Part shown: positions 52,400 to 61,323 of the stretch, piece after piece
How the letters are laid out: the number at the start of each line of letters is the position of its first letter
Numbering within the stretch: the first letter of the stretch is position 1
From: Chitinophaga pinensis
Lineage (GTDB): Bacteria > Bacteroidota > Bacteroidia > Chitinophagales > Chitinophagaceae
Assembly: GCA_902167325.1 (NCBI GenBank)
Contig: LR632930.1
Coordinates: 248,001-312,000 of the forward strand
Reading direction: 5' to 3'
Length of the DNA: 64,000 bases
Notes under the pieces: model-generated
The model's input: the letters and a program-made list of their open reading frames with translations, nothing else
Database searches by the model: none
What the model was told of the DNA's origin: nothing
Made by a program: the position numbers and the translations under genes

Positions 52400-53000
52400 T
52401 CAGGTCGGCAAAAGGTATAACCACGACTGGATCTTCCGTCGTTTCAGCCACACATTCTCCGGTACGGGCGGTTTTGCCATTTTAGGGCCTAATGGCTCCG
52501 GCAAAAGTACCCTGCTGCAGATCATCAGCGGCCATCACCATCACAGTGAAGGCAAGCTGGAATACTTCTTCAACGATCAACTGCTCCCGCAGGACCAGTT
52601 CTTCAGCCACTGCGCCATTGTAGCCCCCTACCTGGAAGTGGTCGAAGAGCTGACCCTGCGGGAATGCTTTGAGTTCCATCTCGAATTTAAAACGTTCCTC
52701 CCCGGTTTCAAGCCCCGCGAAATCGCCGGTATTGTTGGGCTCGACGGTGCCTGGAATAAGCAGGTCCGCCACTTCTCTTCCGGCATGAAGCAGCGCGCAA
52801 GACTGGCCCTGGCCATCTTCTCCGACGTTCGCACCCTCCTGCTCGACGAGCCCTGCACTAACCTCGACGCCTCCGGCATCGCGCTGTATCAGCAGCTGAT
52901 CCGCGAATATGGCGGCAACCGCCTCATCATCGTATCTTCCAACGACCCCGCTGAATACTCCTTCTGCCAGGAGCATATCCGCATCAGCGACTACAAGTAA
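52383..53000 (+). CDS. Orphan ABC-type ATPase
   Basis: A 205-residue nucleotide-binding protein with Walker A GPNGSGKST (residues about 35-43), signature SSGMKQR, Walker B TLLLDEP and a D-loop. It is close to the small single-domain ATPases of ABC exporters, but no permease gene is next to it. It starts with ATG at 52383 inside lpxA, so translation is probably coupled to lipid A genes. A role in envelope export is possible, with the membrane partner encoded elsewhere. The overlap of 17 bp suggests stable co-expression. Confidence 0.88.
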   Translation: MTISLNQVGKRYNHDWIFRRFSHTFSGTGGFAILGPNGSGKSTLLQIISGHHHHSEGKLEYFFNDQLLPQDQFFSHCAIVAPYLEVVEELTLRECFEFHLEFKTFLPGFKPREIAGIVGLDGAWNKQVRHFSSGMKQRARLALAIFSDVRTLLLDEPCTNLDASGIALYQQLIREYGGNRLIIVSSNDPAEYSFCQEHIRISDYK

Positions 53001-53008
53001 TAAATTTG
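53001..53008 (+). promoter_or_regulatory. -7 box upstream of the Atg22-like MFS gene
   Basis: TAAATTTG exactly matches TAnnTTTG and begins at the first base after the ABC gene stop codon, 40 bp before ATG 53048. The -33 side is not clear. Confidence 0.45.
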
Positions 53009-53047
53009 TATTTTCAGGGCATCATTGTGAATGATTAAAAACTCCCT

Positions 53048-54379
53048 ATGAGCATTCCAAACAAAAAAGTCGTGAACGGCTGGGCCATGTATGATTGGGC
53101 CAACTCGGTGTATAACCTCGTAATCACGACCACCTTCTTTCCCCTGTACTTTATCTCCGTCACCAACGCCAAATTTGGTGGAGACGTTGTAGACTTTTTC
53201 GGCTGGAAGCTGACAAACTCCGTGCTATACGACTACGCCCTCGCCTTCGCTTATCTGCTGATCGCATTTACGATGCCTATCCTCGGCTCTATCGCAGATA
53301 CCCGTGGCAATAAAAAGAACTTTCTGCGCTTCTTTACGTACCTCGGCGGCCTTTCCTGTATGGCGTTTTTTCTGTTTACTAAAGATTCGTCGCTGGAATT
53401 AGCTGTCTTGTATTTCGTACTGGCAACCATCGGCTATTGCGGCGGGCTGGTATTCTACAACTCTTATCTCCCTGAAATCGCTTCCATTGAACATCGCGAC
53501 CGGGTATCGGCACGCGGATATTCTTTTGGATACATGGGCAGCGTGTTACTGCAGATCCTCGGTTTTGCCCTCGTATTGGCCTTTGAAGCGCAAGGCCTCC
53601 CCGGCGATCTCGCCCCCAGGATCACCTTTTTGCTCGTAGGGGTATGGTGGATCGGCTTCGCGCAGATACCCTTCATCCGCCTGCCAAAATCGCAACCCGC
53701 CGTGGACCTGCACAAGGGAAGCGTGTTTTCCGTGGGTTTTGAAGAACTGAAGAAAGTATATGCGCAGGTGCGCCGGATGCCCGTGCTGAAACACTTCCTC
53801 AGAGGCTTCTTCTTCTATTCCATGGGCGTGCAAACCGTGATGATGGTAGCTACTATTTTTGGGTTGAAGGAATTGAAGATGGAACAGAGCAACCTCATTG
53901 CCTGCGTGGTAATTATTCAGGTAGTGGCTATCCTTGGCGCTTGGGGTATGGCCCGGTTGTCAGAAAAATATGGCAACTTCCGGATACTTATCCTCACAGT
54001 TTTGCTCTGGATCGGCATCTGCCTGTGTGCGTATTTCATCTCCACCGAAAAGCAATTCTATTTGCTGGCTGTGGGGGTAGGGCTTGTAATGGGTGGTATA
54101 CAATCCCTCAGCCGCTCCACATACGCCAAGCTTATCCCCGAAACGCGCGATACCGCTTCCTTCTTCAGCTACTACGATGTAACGGAGAAGATATCCATCG
54201 TGCTTGGCCTGTTCAGTTTCGGTTATATCGAGCATATGACCGGTGATATGAGAAGCTCTGTGCTCGTGCTGACCGGCTTCTTCGCCATCGGGCTCATATG
54301 GCTGTTCTCCGCTTTGCGGAAACAACGTAGATTAGCAGTAGCAGAAAATAAACCTGCACACGTCACCGAAACAATCTGA
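53048..54379 (+). CDS. UMF1/Atg22-like MFS permease
   Basis: A 443-residue inner-membrane protein with about 12 helices. The start VVNGWAMYDWANSVYNLVITTTFFPLYF is the Atg22/UMF1 family hallmark, and GLVMGGIQSLSRSTYAKLIPETRDTASFFSYYDVTEKISIVLG near the C-terminus is also typical. In yeast Atg22 effluxes amino acids from the vacuole; bacterial members are poorly characterised and may export amino acids or other small metabolites. It opens a cluster of rightward genes with short gaps (3 bp to the MBL hydrolase) that probably form one transcript to 58763. Confidence 0.9.
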   Translation: MSIPNKKVVNGWAMYDWANSVYNLVITTTFFPLYFISVTNAKFGGDVVDFFGWKLTNSVLYDYALAFAYLLIAFTMPILGSIADTRGNKKNFLRFFTYLGGLSCMAFFLFTKDSSLELAVLYFVLATIGYCGGLVFYNSYLPEIASIEHRDRVSARGYSFGYMGSVLLQILGFALVLAFEAQGLPGDLAPRITFLLVGVWWIGFAQIPFIRLPKSQPAVDLHKGSVFSVGFEELKKVYAQVRRMPVLKHFLRGFFFYSMGVQTVMMVATIFGLKELKMEQSNLIACVVIIQVVAILGAWGMARLSEKYGNFRILILTVLLWIGICLCAYFISTEKQFYLLAVGVGLVMGGIQSLSRSTYAKLIPETRDTASFFSYYDVTEKISIVLGLFSFGYIEHMTGDMRSSVLVLTGFFAIGLIWLFSALRKQRRLAVAENKPAHVTETI

Positions 54380-54382
54380 TTC

Positions 54383-55222
54383 ATGAAATTACATACGATC
54401 AATACCGGCAATTTTAAGCTCGATGGCGGCGCCATGTTTGGCGTTGTACCCAAGAGCATCTGGAATAAGCTGAACCCTGCCGACGAAAACAATCTTTGCT
54501 CCTGGGCCATGCGCTGCATGCTCGTGGAAGATGGCAACCGCCTCGTGCTGATCGATAACGGCATTGGTAATAAACAGGACGCCAAATTCTTCAGTCACTA
54601 CTATCTCCATGGCGACGATACGCTCGATAAATCGCTCGCTGCCCTGGGATATCACCGAAATGATATCACGGACGTTTTCCTCACGCACCTCCATTTCGAC
54701 CATTGCGGCGGAAGTATTGAACGTGAGGGCGACAAGCTGGTTCCTGCCTTCAAAAACGCTCATTACTGGAGTAATGAAGCACACTGGAAATGGGCGACAG
54801 AGCCGAACGACCGCGAGAAGGCATCGTTCCTTCGCGACAATATCCTGCCCATCCAGCAAAGTGGCCAGCTCAAATTCATTGACCAGCAGGACGGCGTGGC
54901 TTTTACCGACCATATCCGCGTCCGTTTCGCATTTGGCCATACCGAAGCCATGATGCTCCCGGAAATTCGTTACAATGGGCATACCCTTGTGTACATGGCC
55001 GATCTGCTGCCGTCTGTCGGACACATGCCGCTGCCTTATGTGATGGCATACGATATGTTCCCTCTCACTACACTGGAAGAGAAGAAACGCTTCCTGATAG
55101 AGGCTAACGAACGTAATTACGTACTCTATTTCGAGCACGACCCGACCGTGGAATGCTGCACACTGCAGAGCACTGAAAAGGGCATCCGCGTACACGAAAC
55201 CTTCCCATTATCGAACCTGTAA
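54383..55222 (+). CDS. MBL-fold metallo-hydrolase
   Basis: A 279-residue metallo-beta-lactamase-fold protein. The dinuclear-site motif THLHFDHCGG, RFAFGHTEAMMLPEI (His) and MADLLPSVGHMPLPYVMAYDMFP (Asp) are visible, and no signal peptide is seen, so it acts in the cytoplasm. The layout resembles quorum-quenching lactonases and related hydrolases of unknown substrate; lactonase activity is not claimed. It follows the Atg22-like MFS by 3 bp. Confidence 0.88.
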   Translation: MKLHTINTGNFKLDGGAMFGVVPKSIWNKLNPADENNLCSWAMRCMLVEDGNRLVLIDNGIGNKQDAKFFSHYYLHGDDTLDKSLAALGYHRNDITDVFLTHLHFDHCGGSIEREGDKLVPAFKNAHYWSNEAHWKWATEPNDREKASFLRDNILPIQQSGQLKFIDQQDGVAFTDHIRVRFAFGHTEAMMLPEIRYNGHTLVYMADLLPSVGHMPLPYVMAYDMFPLTTLEEKKRFLIEANERNYVLYFEHDPTVECCTLQSTEKGIRVHETFPLSNL

Positions 55223-55240
55223 CCGTTTAAACCGAAACAT

Positions 55241-55693
55241 ATGCACAAGAACATCTTACGTACGCTGCCCGTAGCCGCAGCACTTTTATTCGCAGCCTGC
55301 CAGAGTGGAACTACCGGTGGCAATACAGATAATGCTGCCGTACAGGACTCCCTCGCTATCGATTCTCTCAGCAATAGTGTGATGGCTGTACACGACGATG
55401 CCATGACCAAAATGATGGTGATCCGCCGCCTGCGCACCCGCGTAGCGGAAGTTTCCGATTCCCTTGGAAAAGCGAAGGCCGACACTGCCGCCTATCACAC
55501 TGCAGGTGTGATGCTCGACAGTGCCAACAGCGCGATGGACGGCTGGATGCGCGCCTACGATATGGAACTGACCGGGAAAGATAATGCGCAGAAAAAAACT
55601 TATCTCTCGGCTGAGAAATCCAAGATCGATGAGGTCAAAACCCTCATGCTCAAAAGCATCGATGATGCCAAAGCGCTTCTGAAAGAACAATAA
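55241..55693 (+). CDS. Small helical lipoprotein of unknown function
   Basis: A 150-residue lipoprotein with signal MHKNILRTLPVAAALLFAAC (Cys20). The rest is predicted helical with heptad-like spacing (MAVHDDAMTKMMVIRRLRTRVAEVSDSLGKA, DEVKTLMLKSIDDAKALLKEQ), suggesting a coiled coil in the periplasm or on a membrane. Similar small proteins are scattered in Chitinophagaceae to my recollection; no function is known to me. It lies 18 bp after the MBL gene. Confidence 0.75.
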   Translation: MHKNILRTLPVAAALLFAACQSGTTGGNTDNAAVQDSLAIDSLSNSVMAVHDDAMTKMMVIRRLRTRVAEVSDSLGKAKADTAAYHTAGVMLDSANSAMDGWMRAYDMELTGKDNAQKKTYLSAEKSKIDEVKTLMLKSIDDAKALLKEQ

Positions 55694-55736
55694 ACCGATC
55701 GCTCAAAACTGCTATCTTCACGAAAACCGAACTGCA

Positions 55737-57296
55737 ATGTCCAAACAGGAAGCATTCTTACAATACATCAACAACGGGTATACATTTAAAGGTGAACATT
55801 TCAAACTGGGATGCGCCATGCTTGATGGCGAAGTGGTAAAAGGGGCTGATGTTTTTCTGCCTCTCAAAACCCTCAACCGCCATGGTCTCATTGCCGGCGC
55901 CACGGGCACCGGTAAAACAAAGACCCTGCAGGTAATCGCCGAGGGACTCAGCGACGCCAGTGTGCCCGTTCTCATGATGGACATCAAGGGCGACCTCAGC
56001 GGGATAGCAGCAGCGGGTACCTCCAATGCTAAAATCGAAGAACGGTACGCGAAAATCGGCGGCTCCTGGACCTCCGCGGGCTACCCCGTGGAACTGCTCA
56101 CCCTCAGCCATGAGAAAGGTGCCCGCCTCCGCGCCACCGTCAGCGAATTCGGCCCCGTGCTCCTGTCCAAAATACTGGAGCTGAACGATACGCAGGCCGG
56201 GCTGGTAGCCATGATCTTCAAATACTGCGATGATAATAAACTACCCCTCCTCGACCTGAAAGACTTTAAAAAAGTACTCCAGTTCGTTAGCGACGAAGGG
56301 AAGAAAGAACTCGAAAAGGATTACGGGAAAATATCGACCACTTCCACCGGCACCATCCTGCGTAAAGTGATTGAACTGGAACAACAGGGCGCCACTGTTT
56401 TCTTCGGGGAGAAATCTTTTGAAGTAGACGACCTTATGCATATTGGTGACGATGGCCGTGGCGTGATCTCCATCGTGCGCGTGGCCGACATTCAGGACCG
56501 GCCTAAACTCTTTTCTACGTTCATGCTCAGTTTGCTCGCAGAGCTGTACGCCACACTCCCTGAAGAAGGCGATATGGATAAACCCAAGCTGGTGATGTTC
56601 ATAGACGAGGCACACCTCATTTTCCAGGAAGCAAGCGATGCATTGCTGCAGCAGATCGAAACCATCGTAAAGCTCATCCGCTCAAAAGGCGTGGGCATTT
56701 TCTTCTGTACACAGAACCCGATGGACGTGCCCCCGTCTGTACTTGGCCAGCTGGGTCTTAAAGTACAACATGCCCTGCGTGCATTTACGGCCAACGATCG
56801 TAAAACCATCAAACAAACTGCGGAAAACTATCCGTTGTCGGACTATTACAAAACGGACGAACTGCTTACCCAGATCGGGATTGGTGAAGCACTGGTTACC
56901 TGCCTCAGCGAGAAAGGCACTCCTACTCCCCTGGCAGCTACCATGCTTACCTCCCCCCGTTCCCGGATGGATATCCTCAGTGACGATGAAATGGAAGCAT
57001 TGGTTGCAAAATCAAAGCTCGTCCGTAAGTACAATCAGGAAATAGACAGCGATAGCGCATACGAGATACTGACTGCGAAACTGGAAGAAGCAGCGGAAAA
57101 ATCGAAAGAGGAAGAGGAAGCCAAACCAGCAAAAGGCCGGCAGAAGGAAGAGAAAGGCATATTCGAAACGATCGTTACCAGCTCTGCAGCCAGGCAGGCA
57201 GGCCGCACTGCCGCCAATATCATCACACGCAGCCTGCTGGGAGCCCTGGGCCTGGGCGGGCGCAGCAGTAAGAAGAAAGGGACCAGCTGGTTTTAA
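55737..57296 (+). CDS. HerA/YjgR-like ATPase (DUF853)
   Basis: A 519-residue P-loop ATPase of the FtsK/HerA superfamily. Walker A ATGTGKTKT is at about 55-63, Walker B is in KLVMFIDEAHLIF, and an arginine-finger-like region follows (KGVGIFFCTQNPMDVPPSVLGQLGLKVQHALRAFTANDRK). The C-terminus is charged (about 450-495) with a final GLGGRSSKKKGTSWF. E. coli YjgR (about 500 residues, DUF853) is the nearest relative I know; its biological role is unclear. It lacks the nuclease partner NurA that accompanies archaeal HerA. Confidence 0.88.
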   Translation: MSKQEAFLQYINNGYTFKGEHFKLGCAMLDGEVVKGADVFLPLKTLNRHGLIAGATGTGKTKTLQVIAEGLSDASVPVLMMDIKGDLSGIAAAGTSNAKIEERYAKIGGSWTSAGYPVELLTLSHEKGARLRATVSEFGPVLLSKILELNDTQAGLVAMIFKYCDDNKLPLLDLKDFKKVLQFVSDEGKKELEKDYGKISTTSTGTILRKVIELEQQGATVFFGEKSFEVDDLMHIGDDGRGVISIVRVADIQDRPKLFSTFMLSLLAELYATLPEEGDMDKPKLVMFIDEAHLIFQEASDALLQQIETIVKLIRSKGVGIFFCTQNPMDVPPSVLGQLGLKVQHALRAFTANDRKTIKQTAENYPLSDYYKTDELLTQIGIGEALVTCLSEKGTPTPLAATMLTSPRSRMDILSDDEMEALVAKSKLVRKYNQEIDSDSAYEILTAKLEEAAEKSKEEEEAKPAKGRQKEEKGIFETIVTSSAARQAGRTAANIITRSLLGALGLGGRSSKKKGTSWF

Positions 57297-57307
57297 AGCG
57301 CGGGATA

Positions 57308-57712
57308 ATGGTTGTTAGGGATTATTCAAAAACGAAGTATATGGGTTTGATAATTCTATTGATCGGATTGGTTTTTACCATCATCGGGCATATTTTCCTG
57401 AAGCGCCCGCCCAAAAAGATCAATCCTCATTATGGATACCGCAGCAGCCGGTCGATGAAATCACAGGCGTCGTGGGATAAGGCGCAGGGCTTCTCCGCCA
57501 ACATAACTCGCAATGCGGGATTATTGATCATGGCACTTAGCATTCCGGCCTGGCTGACGAGTGGGATGGAACTAAAGTATGTGCCCGTTGAATGGGTGGT
57601 AGCCATCCCGATTCTGATAACTGTTATTCCTACGGCGGTCATCCTTATCCAAACTGAAAATTACCTTAAAAAGAATTTCGACGACAAAGGCGAACCGAAA
57701 CAAACAAACTAA
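57308..57712 (+). CDS. SdpI-like membrane protein
   Basis: A 134-residue inner-membrane protein with three helices. The N-terminal GLIILLIGLVFTIIGHIFLKRPPKKINPHYGYRSSRSMKSQASWDKAQGFSANI is the SdpI/YhfL-type motif (YGYRxxxSMKxxxxWxxAq), which in Bacillus gives immunity to the SdpC toxin. No sdpC-like gene is seen, so the immunity role is not supported here. The start could be ATG 57308 or ATG 57341. It is 11 bp after the DUF853 gene. Confidence 0.82.
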   Translation: MVVRDYSKTKYMGLIILLIGLVFTIIGHIFLKRPPKKINPHYGYRSSRSMKSQASWDKAQGFSANITRNAGLLIMALSIPAWLTSGMELKYVPVEWVVAIPILITVIPTAVILIQTENYLKKNFDDKGEPKQTN

Positions 57713-57716
57713 AGAT

Positions 57717-58763
57717 ATGTCTACACCCATTAAAACCGGGCTTTGCTCTTACGGGCACAGCGGCTATGCTTTCCATGCTCCATTTCTCCATGTGCATCCG
57801 GGATTTGAACTGACAGCCGTTACCGAACGCAGCAAGCATCTTGCGCAGCAGCGTTATCCGAATGTGAAGATCTTTGGCGATGTTTTGAGCATGATCAACG
57901 ATCCTTCCCTCGAACTGATCATCGTCAACACCCCCAACTACTCCCATTACGAATACACCAAAGCCGCGCTCCTGGCCGGTAAGCATGTGGTAGTAGAGAA
58001 GCCTTTTACCGTTACTTCCGTTGAGGGAGAAGAGCTGATAGAACTGGCTAAGAAACAAAACAAACTCATCATCGTATATCAAAACCGCCGCTACGACAGC
58101 GATTACAAGATCGTACGCCGCGTAGTGGAAGAAGGCCTTATAGGGGATGTGCTGGAAGTTGAATTCCATTACGACCGTTTCAAGGAAGAACTCAGCTACA
58201 AAAAGCACAAGGAGCAAGCCTCTCCGGGTACCGGCGCATTGTACGACCTTGGATCGCACCTCATCGATCAGGCAATCACCATTTTCGGTATGCCGGAGGC
58301 TGTGTTCGGTGATGTGCGTATTATCCGGAAGGAATCTGTGGTGGATGACTATTTTGAACTGCTGCTTTACTATCCTTCTTTACGGGTACGCCTCAAATCG
58401 AGCTATCTCGTAAAAGAAGCCCTTCCGGCTTATGTACTGCATGGGCGTAAGGGTTCGTTCATCAAAAGCAAGTCCGACATACAGGAAGCACTGCTCATGA
58501 AAGGCGTACTGCCTGATACGCCCGACTGGGGGGCAGAGGCTCCTGCTGAATGGGGATTGCTCCATACCGAGCGCGATGGTAAAACGGTGAAAGAATACCT
58601 TCCCGGAGGCAATGGCAACTACCTCGATTTTTACAAAGGAGTGTATGCGGCTATCCGCGAAGGAAAACCCAATCCGGTAACGCCGGAAGAGGGCCTGAAT
58701 GTAGTTAAGGTAATTGAAGCCGGCTTCCTCAGCAGTGCGGAGCGCCGGGTGGTAACGTTATAA
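57717..58763 (+). CDS. Gfo/Idh/MocA-family oxidoreductase
   Basis: A 348-residue NAD(P)-dependent dehydrogenase. The N-terminal Rossmann domain is visible (CSYGHSGYAFHAPFLHVHPGFELTAVTER; the glycine-rich loop is modified to GHSGYAFH), VVVEKPFTV carries the conserved EKP, and the C-terminal GFO_IDH domain has GTGALYDLGSHLIDQAITIFG. It probably acts on a sugar or inositol-like substrate in the cytoplasm. It ends the rightward gene run and is convergent with recQ, with only 5 bp between them and no terminator seen. Confidence 0.9.
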   Translation: MSTPIKTGLCSYGHSGYAFHAPFLHVHPGFELTAVTERSKHLAQQRYPNVKIFGDVLSMINDPSLELIIVNTPNYSHYEYTKAALLAGKHVVVEKPFTVTSVEGEELIELAKKQNKLIIVYQNRRYDSDYKIVRRVVEEGLIGDVLEVEFHYDRFKEELSYKKHKEQASPGTGALYDLGSHLIDQAITIFGMPEAVFGDVRIIRKESVVDDYFELLLYYPSLRVRLKSSYLVKEALPAYVLHGRKGSFIKSKSDIQEALLMKGVLPDTPDWGAEAPAEWGLLHTERDGKTVKEYLPGGNGNYLDFYKGVYAAIREGKPNPVTPEEGLNVVKVIEAGFLSSAERRVVTL

Positions 58764-58768
58764 TATTT

Positions 58769-60676
58769 TCAGGACTTTGTGCCGGCAACCAGCAGCCCGT
58801 CTGCATCCCGCAACACGAGTCCTTCGGCGATGAGGAACTGCAGGGCATCCAATACCCTGCTTTCCTCGGCGTCGAGCTTAATCATGAGGGATTGCACAGT
58901 CGATTTTTCACTGAGCAACGAAAGGATCGCCTTTGCCAATGTACCGAATTCTCCGGCTTTCATCTTTCCTTTATCCTGCTTCACACATACATCGCAAACG
59001 CCGCAACGGTCGGCATCTTTTTCCCCAAAGTAGGTTACCAGCTGCTGTGTGCGGCAAACTTCCGAATTCTGCGCATAGCGGGTAATTGCTTCAATCTTCG
59101 CTTCCATGATTTTCTTCCGCTGCCTGAGGCTCTCCATATCGATACGGAGTTGCTGTGCATATGGGCGCTCCTGCAGGAAGGATAACTGTGGACTGTCTTT
59201 CCGCGGGTAATATCGGATCACTGCCTGCCGGTGGAGTTGTTGCAGGTTATCTACAATCTCATCTTCCGTGCAACGGAGGATGCGGGCAATCTGTTTCTCG
59301 AAGATTGGAACTGCCGAATCGAAAATACCCTGGTAGGTACGTAATAAGGTTTTTATCAGCTGATCCAGCCGCTCGTTGATGTCTTCATATTCCAGGATCG
59401 TTTCCCTGTTGGTAATGATCTCCGCTTTTGAGGGCATGTATACACTTTCACTGAGCTGCCACACCCCTTCCTGCTCGATAACACGAATGGCACTGTGTGC
59501 TACCGTAACATTCAGCTTGAAACGTTGAACGAACTCATTGAAATCAAAATCAAAATATACTCCTTCCACGCCGCCGGCCGGTGCCTGAAGGTAATTCACC
59601 ACACACTGGAACACTTCACGGATGGTTTCCAGTGAAGGGAACTGCAGTTCCAGCCGGGCTTTCATCTGATCGAGGTCGTACTGCGTAAAGAGCAATACCG
59701 CAAAGGCTTTATGCTCATCGCGGCCGGCACGCCCGGCTTCCTGGTAATACGCCTCAATACTGTCGGGCACATCGGCGTGAATAACTAAACGCACATCCGG
59801 CTTATCGATCCCCATACCGAAGGCGTTGGTACAAACCATCACCCGCGTTTCTCCTTTGATCCATGCGGCCTGGCGAAGATTGCGTTGTTCGTTAGGTATA
59901 CCGGCGTGGTAATAGCTGGCGGAAATGCCCTGTGCGGTGAGCAGCCCTGCCAGATCCTGTGTTTGCCGGCGGTTGCGGCAATATATCAATGCGGAGCCGG
60001 GCACCCTTTCCAGCATATTGCGGATACGCAACGGTTTGCTTTCTTCTTCCAGTACGCTATAAGACAGATTGGGACGGGCGAAGCTTTTGATGTAAATATT
60101 CGGTGCTCTCAGCTCCAGCTGTATGCAGATATCTTTTTGTACGGCAGGTGTGGCAGTAGCGGTAAGTGCGAGGATGGGGGCGTTGGGAAACTGTTCGCGA
60201 ACGGCGGATATCTGCAGATAAGCCGGCCTGAAATCATAGCCCCATTGCGAGATGCAATGCGCCTCATCTACCGCAATCAGCGTGATGGGAAGTACTTCAC
60301 AATACCAGAGGAAACGGCGGCTTTGCAGCCTTTCGGGCGATACATACAGGAACTTGATATCTCCTTCCCGCGCCAGTGCCAGCACTTTCTCCACATCCTT
60401 CGCCATCATCCCCGCATAAATGGCGAATGCGGGAATGCCGCGGCGGTTAAGGTTCTCCACCTGATCTTTCATGAGTGCGATGAGTGGGGTTACCACGAGG
60501 CAAACCCCTTCCCGCATCATGGCGGGCACCTGGAAGCAGATAGATTTGCCACCACCTGTGGGCAGCAATGCCAGTACGTCTTTCCCCGATGCCACGGCCT
60601 CCACGATTTCCCGCTGCATAGGCCGGAATTCGGAATAGCCCCAGAACCGCTTCAATATCTCCTGTGACGTTTGCAT
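58769..60676 (-). CDS. recQ: RecQ-family DNA helicase
   Basis: A 635-residue superfamily 2 helicase. Motif I LPTGGGKSICFQVPA, DEAH box in IAVDEAHCISQWGYDFRP, motif VI with the QEAGRAGRDE region, and the RecQ zinc domain (Cys in CRTQQLVTYFGEKDADRCGVCDVC). Residues after about 530 form the winged-helix and a short tail; no HRDC domain is apparent. It unwinds DNA during recombination and repair. The gene is 3 bp after the TRIC channel gene and is convergent with the oxidoreductase. Confidence 0.95.
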   Translation of the reverse strand: MQTSQEILKRFWGYSEFRPMQREIVEAVASGKDVLALLPTGGGKSICFQVPAMMREGVCLVVTPLIALMKDQVENLNRRGIPAFAIYAGMMAKDVEKVLALAREGDIKFLYVSPERLQSRRFLWYCEVLPITLIAVDEAHCISQWGYDFRPAYLQISAVREQFPNAPILALTATATPAVQKDICIQLELRAPNIYIKSFARPNLSYSVLEEESKPLRIRNMLERVPGSALIYCRNRRQTQDLAGLLTAQGISASYYHAGIPNEQRNLRQAAWIKGETRVMVCTNAFGMGIDKPDVRLVIHADVPDSIEAYYQEAGRAGRDEHKAFAVLLFTQYDLDQMKARLELQFPSLETIREVFQCVVNYLQAPAGGVEGVYFDFDFNEFVQRFKLNVTVAHSAIRVIEQEGVWQLSESVYMPSKAEIITNRETILEYEDINERLDQLIKTLLRTYQGIFDSAVPIFEKQIARILRCTEDEIVDNLQQLHRQAVIRYYPRKDSPQLSFLQERPYAQQLRIDMESLRQRKKIMEAKIEAITRYAQNSEVCRTQQLVTYFGEKDADRCGVCDVCVKQDKGKMKAGEFGTLAKAILSLLSEKSTVQSLMIKLDAEESRVLDALQFLIAEGLVLRDADGLLVAGTKS

Positions 60677-60679
60677 GTA

Positions 60680-61285
60680 TTAATTCTTCTCCAGATATGG
60701 CAGCGACCACCCTTTGCGGAGAGCCGTAAGCCTGATTGTTATAACGAGTATGATGCTGGCTACCATGTTCCAATCCTGATCTACGCCCAGATGATTCAGC
60801 CCGATGTACAGTGCCGCGCCGGCGAGGCAGGCCGTGGCATAGATCTGGCGGCTGAAGATGAGGGGAATCTCATTCACCATCATATCCCTGATCACCCCTC
60901 CGAATATGGCGGAGATCATACCGAGGATCACTGCGGCCCATGGGTGTACGCCGAAGGCGAGGGCTTTCTGCAGGCCGATCACGGTATAGAAACCGATCCC
61001 CAGCGTATCGAACAGAAAAATGGAACGGCGGTATTGTAAGAGCCGCCTGCGCAATAACAGTGTAACCAATACACCGAGAACGATGGCGATCACGTACCGC
61101 GAATCGTTCACCCATACCGGGCGGGTACCCAATATCAGGTCGCGCATGGTACCACCGCCAATGGAAGTAACGAAGGCGGTGAAACTTACCCCGAATATGT
61201 CGTGGTACATCTTTTTGTCCCAGGCGGCCAGTGCACCGGAAATAGCGAACACAAAGGTACCGATGAGGTCTAACCAGTATATCAT
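60680..61285 (-). CDS. TRIC-like (UPF0126) membrane protein
   Basis: A 201-residue inner-membrane protein with seven hydrophobic segments in two repeats. The first repeat has LIGTFVFAISGALAAWDKKMYHDIFGVSFTAFVTSIGGGTMRDLILG, the signature of the trimeric intracellular cation channel/UPF0126 group; the second repeats the glycine pattern (ILGMISAIFGGVIRDMMV). E. coli YicG and YadS are relatives, with glycine-transport or potassium-channel activity proposed. It precedes recQ by 3 bp. Confidence 0.9.
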   Translation of the reverse strand: MIYWLDLIGTFVFAISGALAAWDKKMYHDIFGVSFTAFVTSIGGGTMRDLILGTRPVWVNDSRYVIAIVLGVLVTLLLRRRLLQYRRSIFLFDTLGIGFYTVIGLQKALAFGVHPWAAVILGMISAIFGGVIRDMMVNEIPLIFSRQIYATACLAGAALYIGLNHLGVDQDWNMVASIILVITIRLTALRKGWSLPYLEKN

Positions 61286-61323
61286 TCACGAATGGATTTC
61301 GATATACGAATTAACGACAATTT

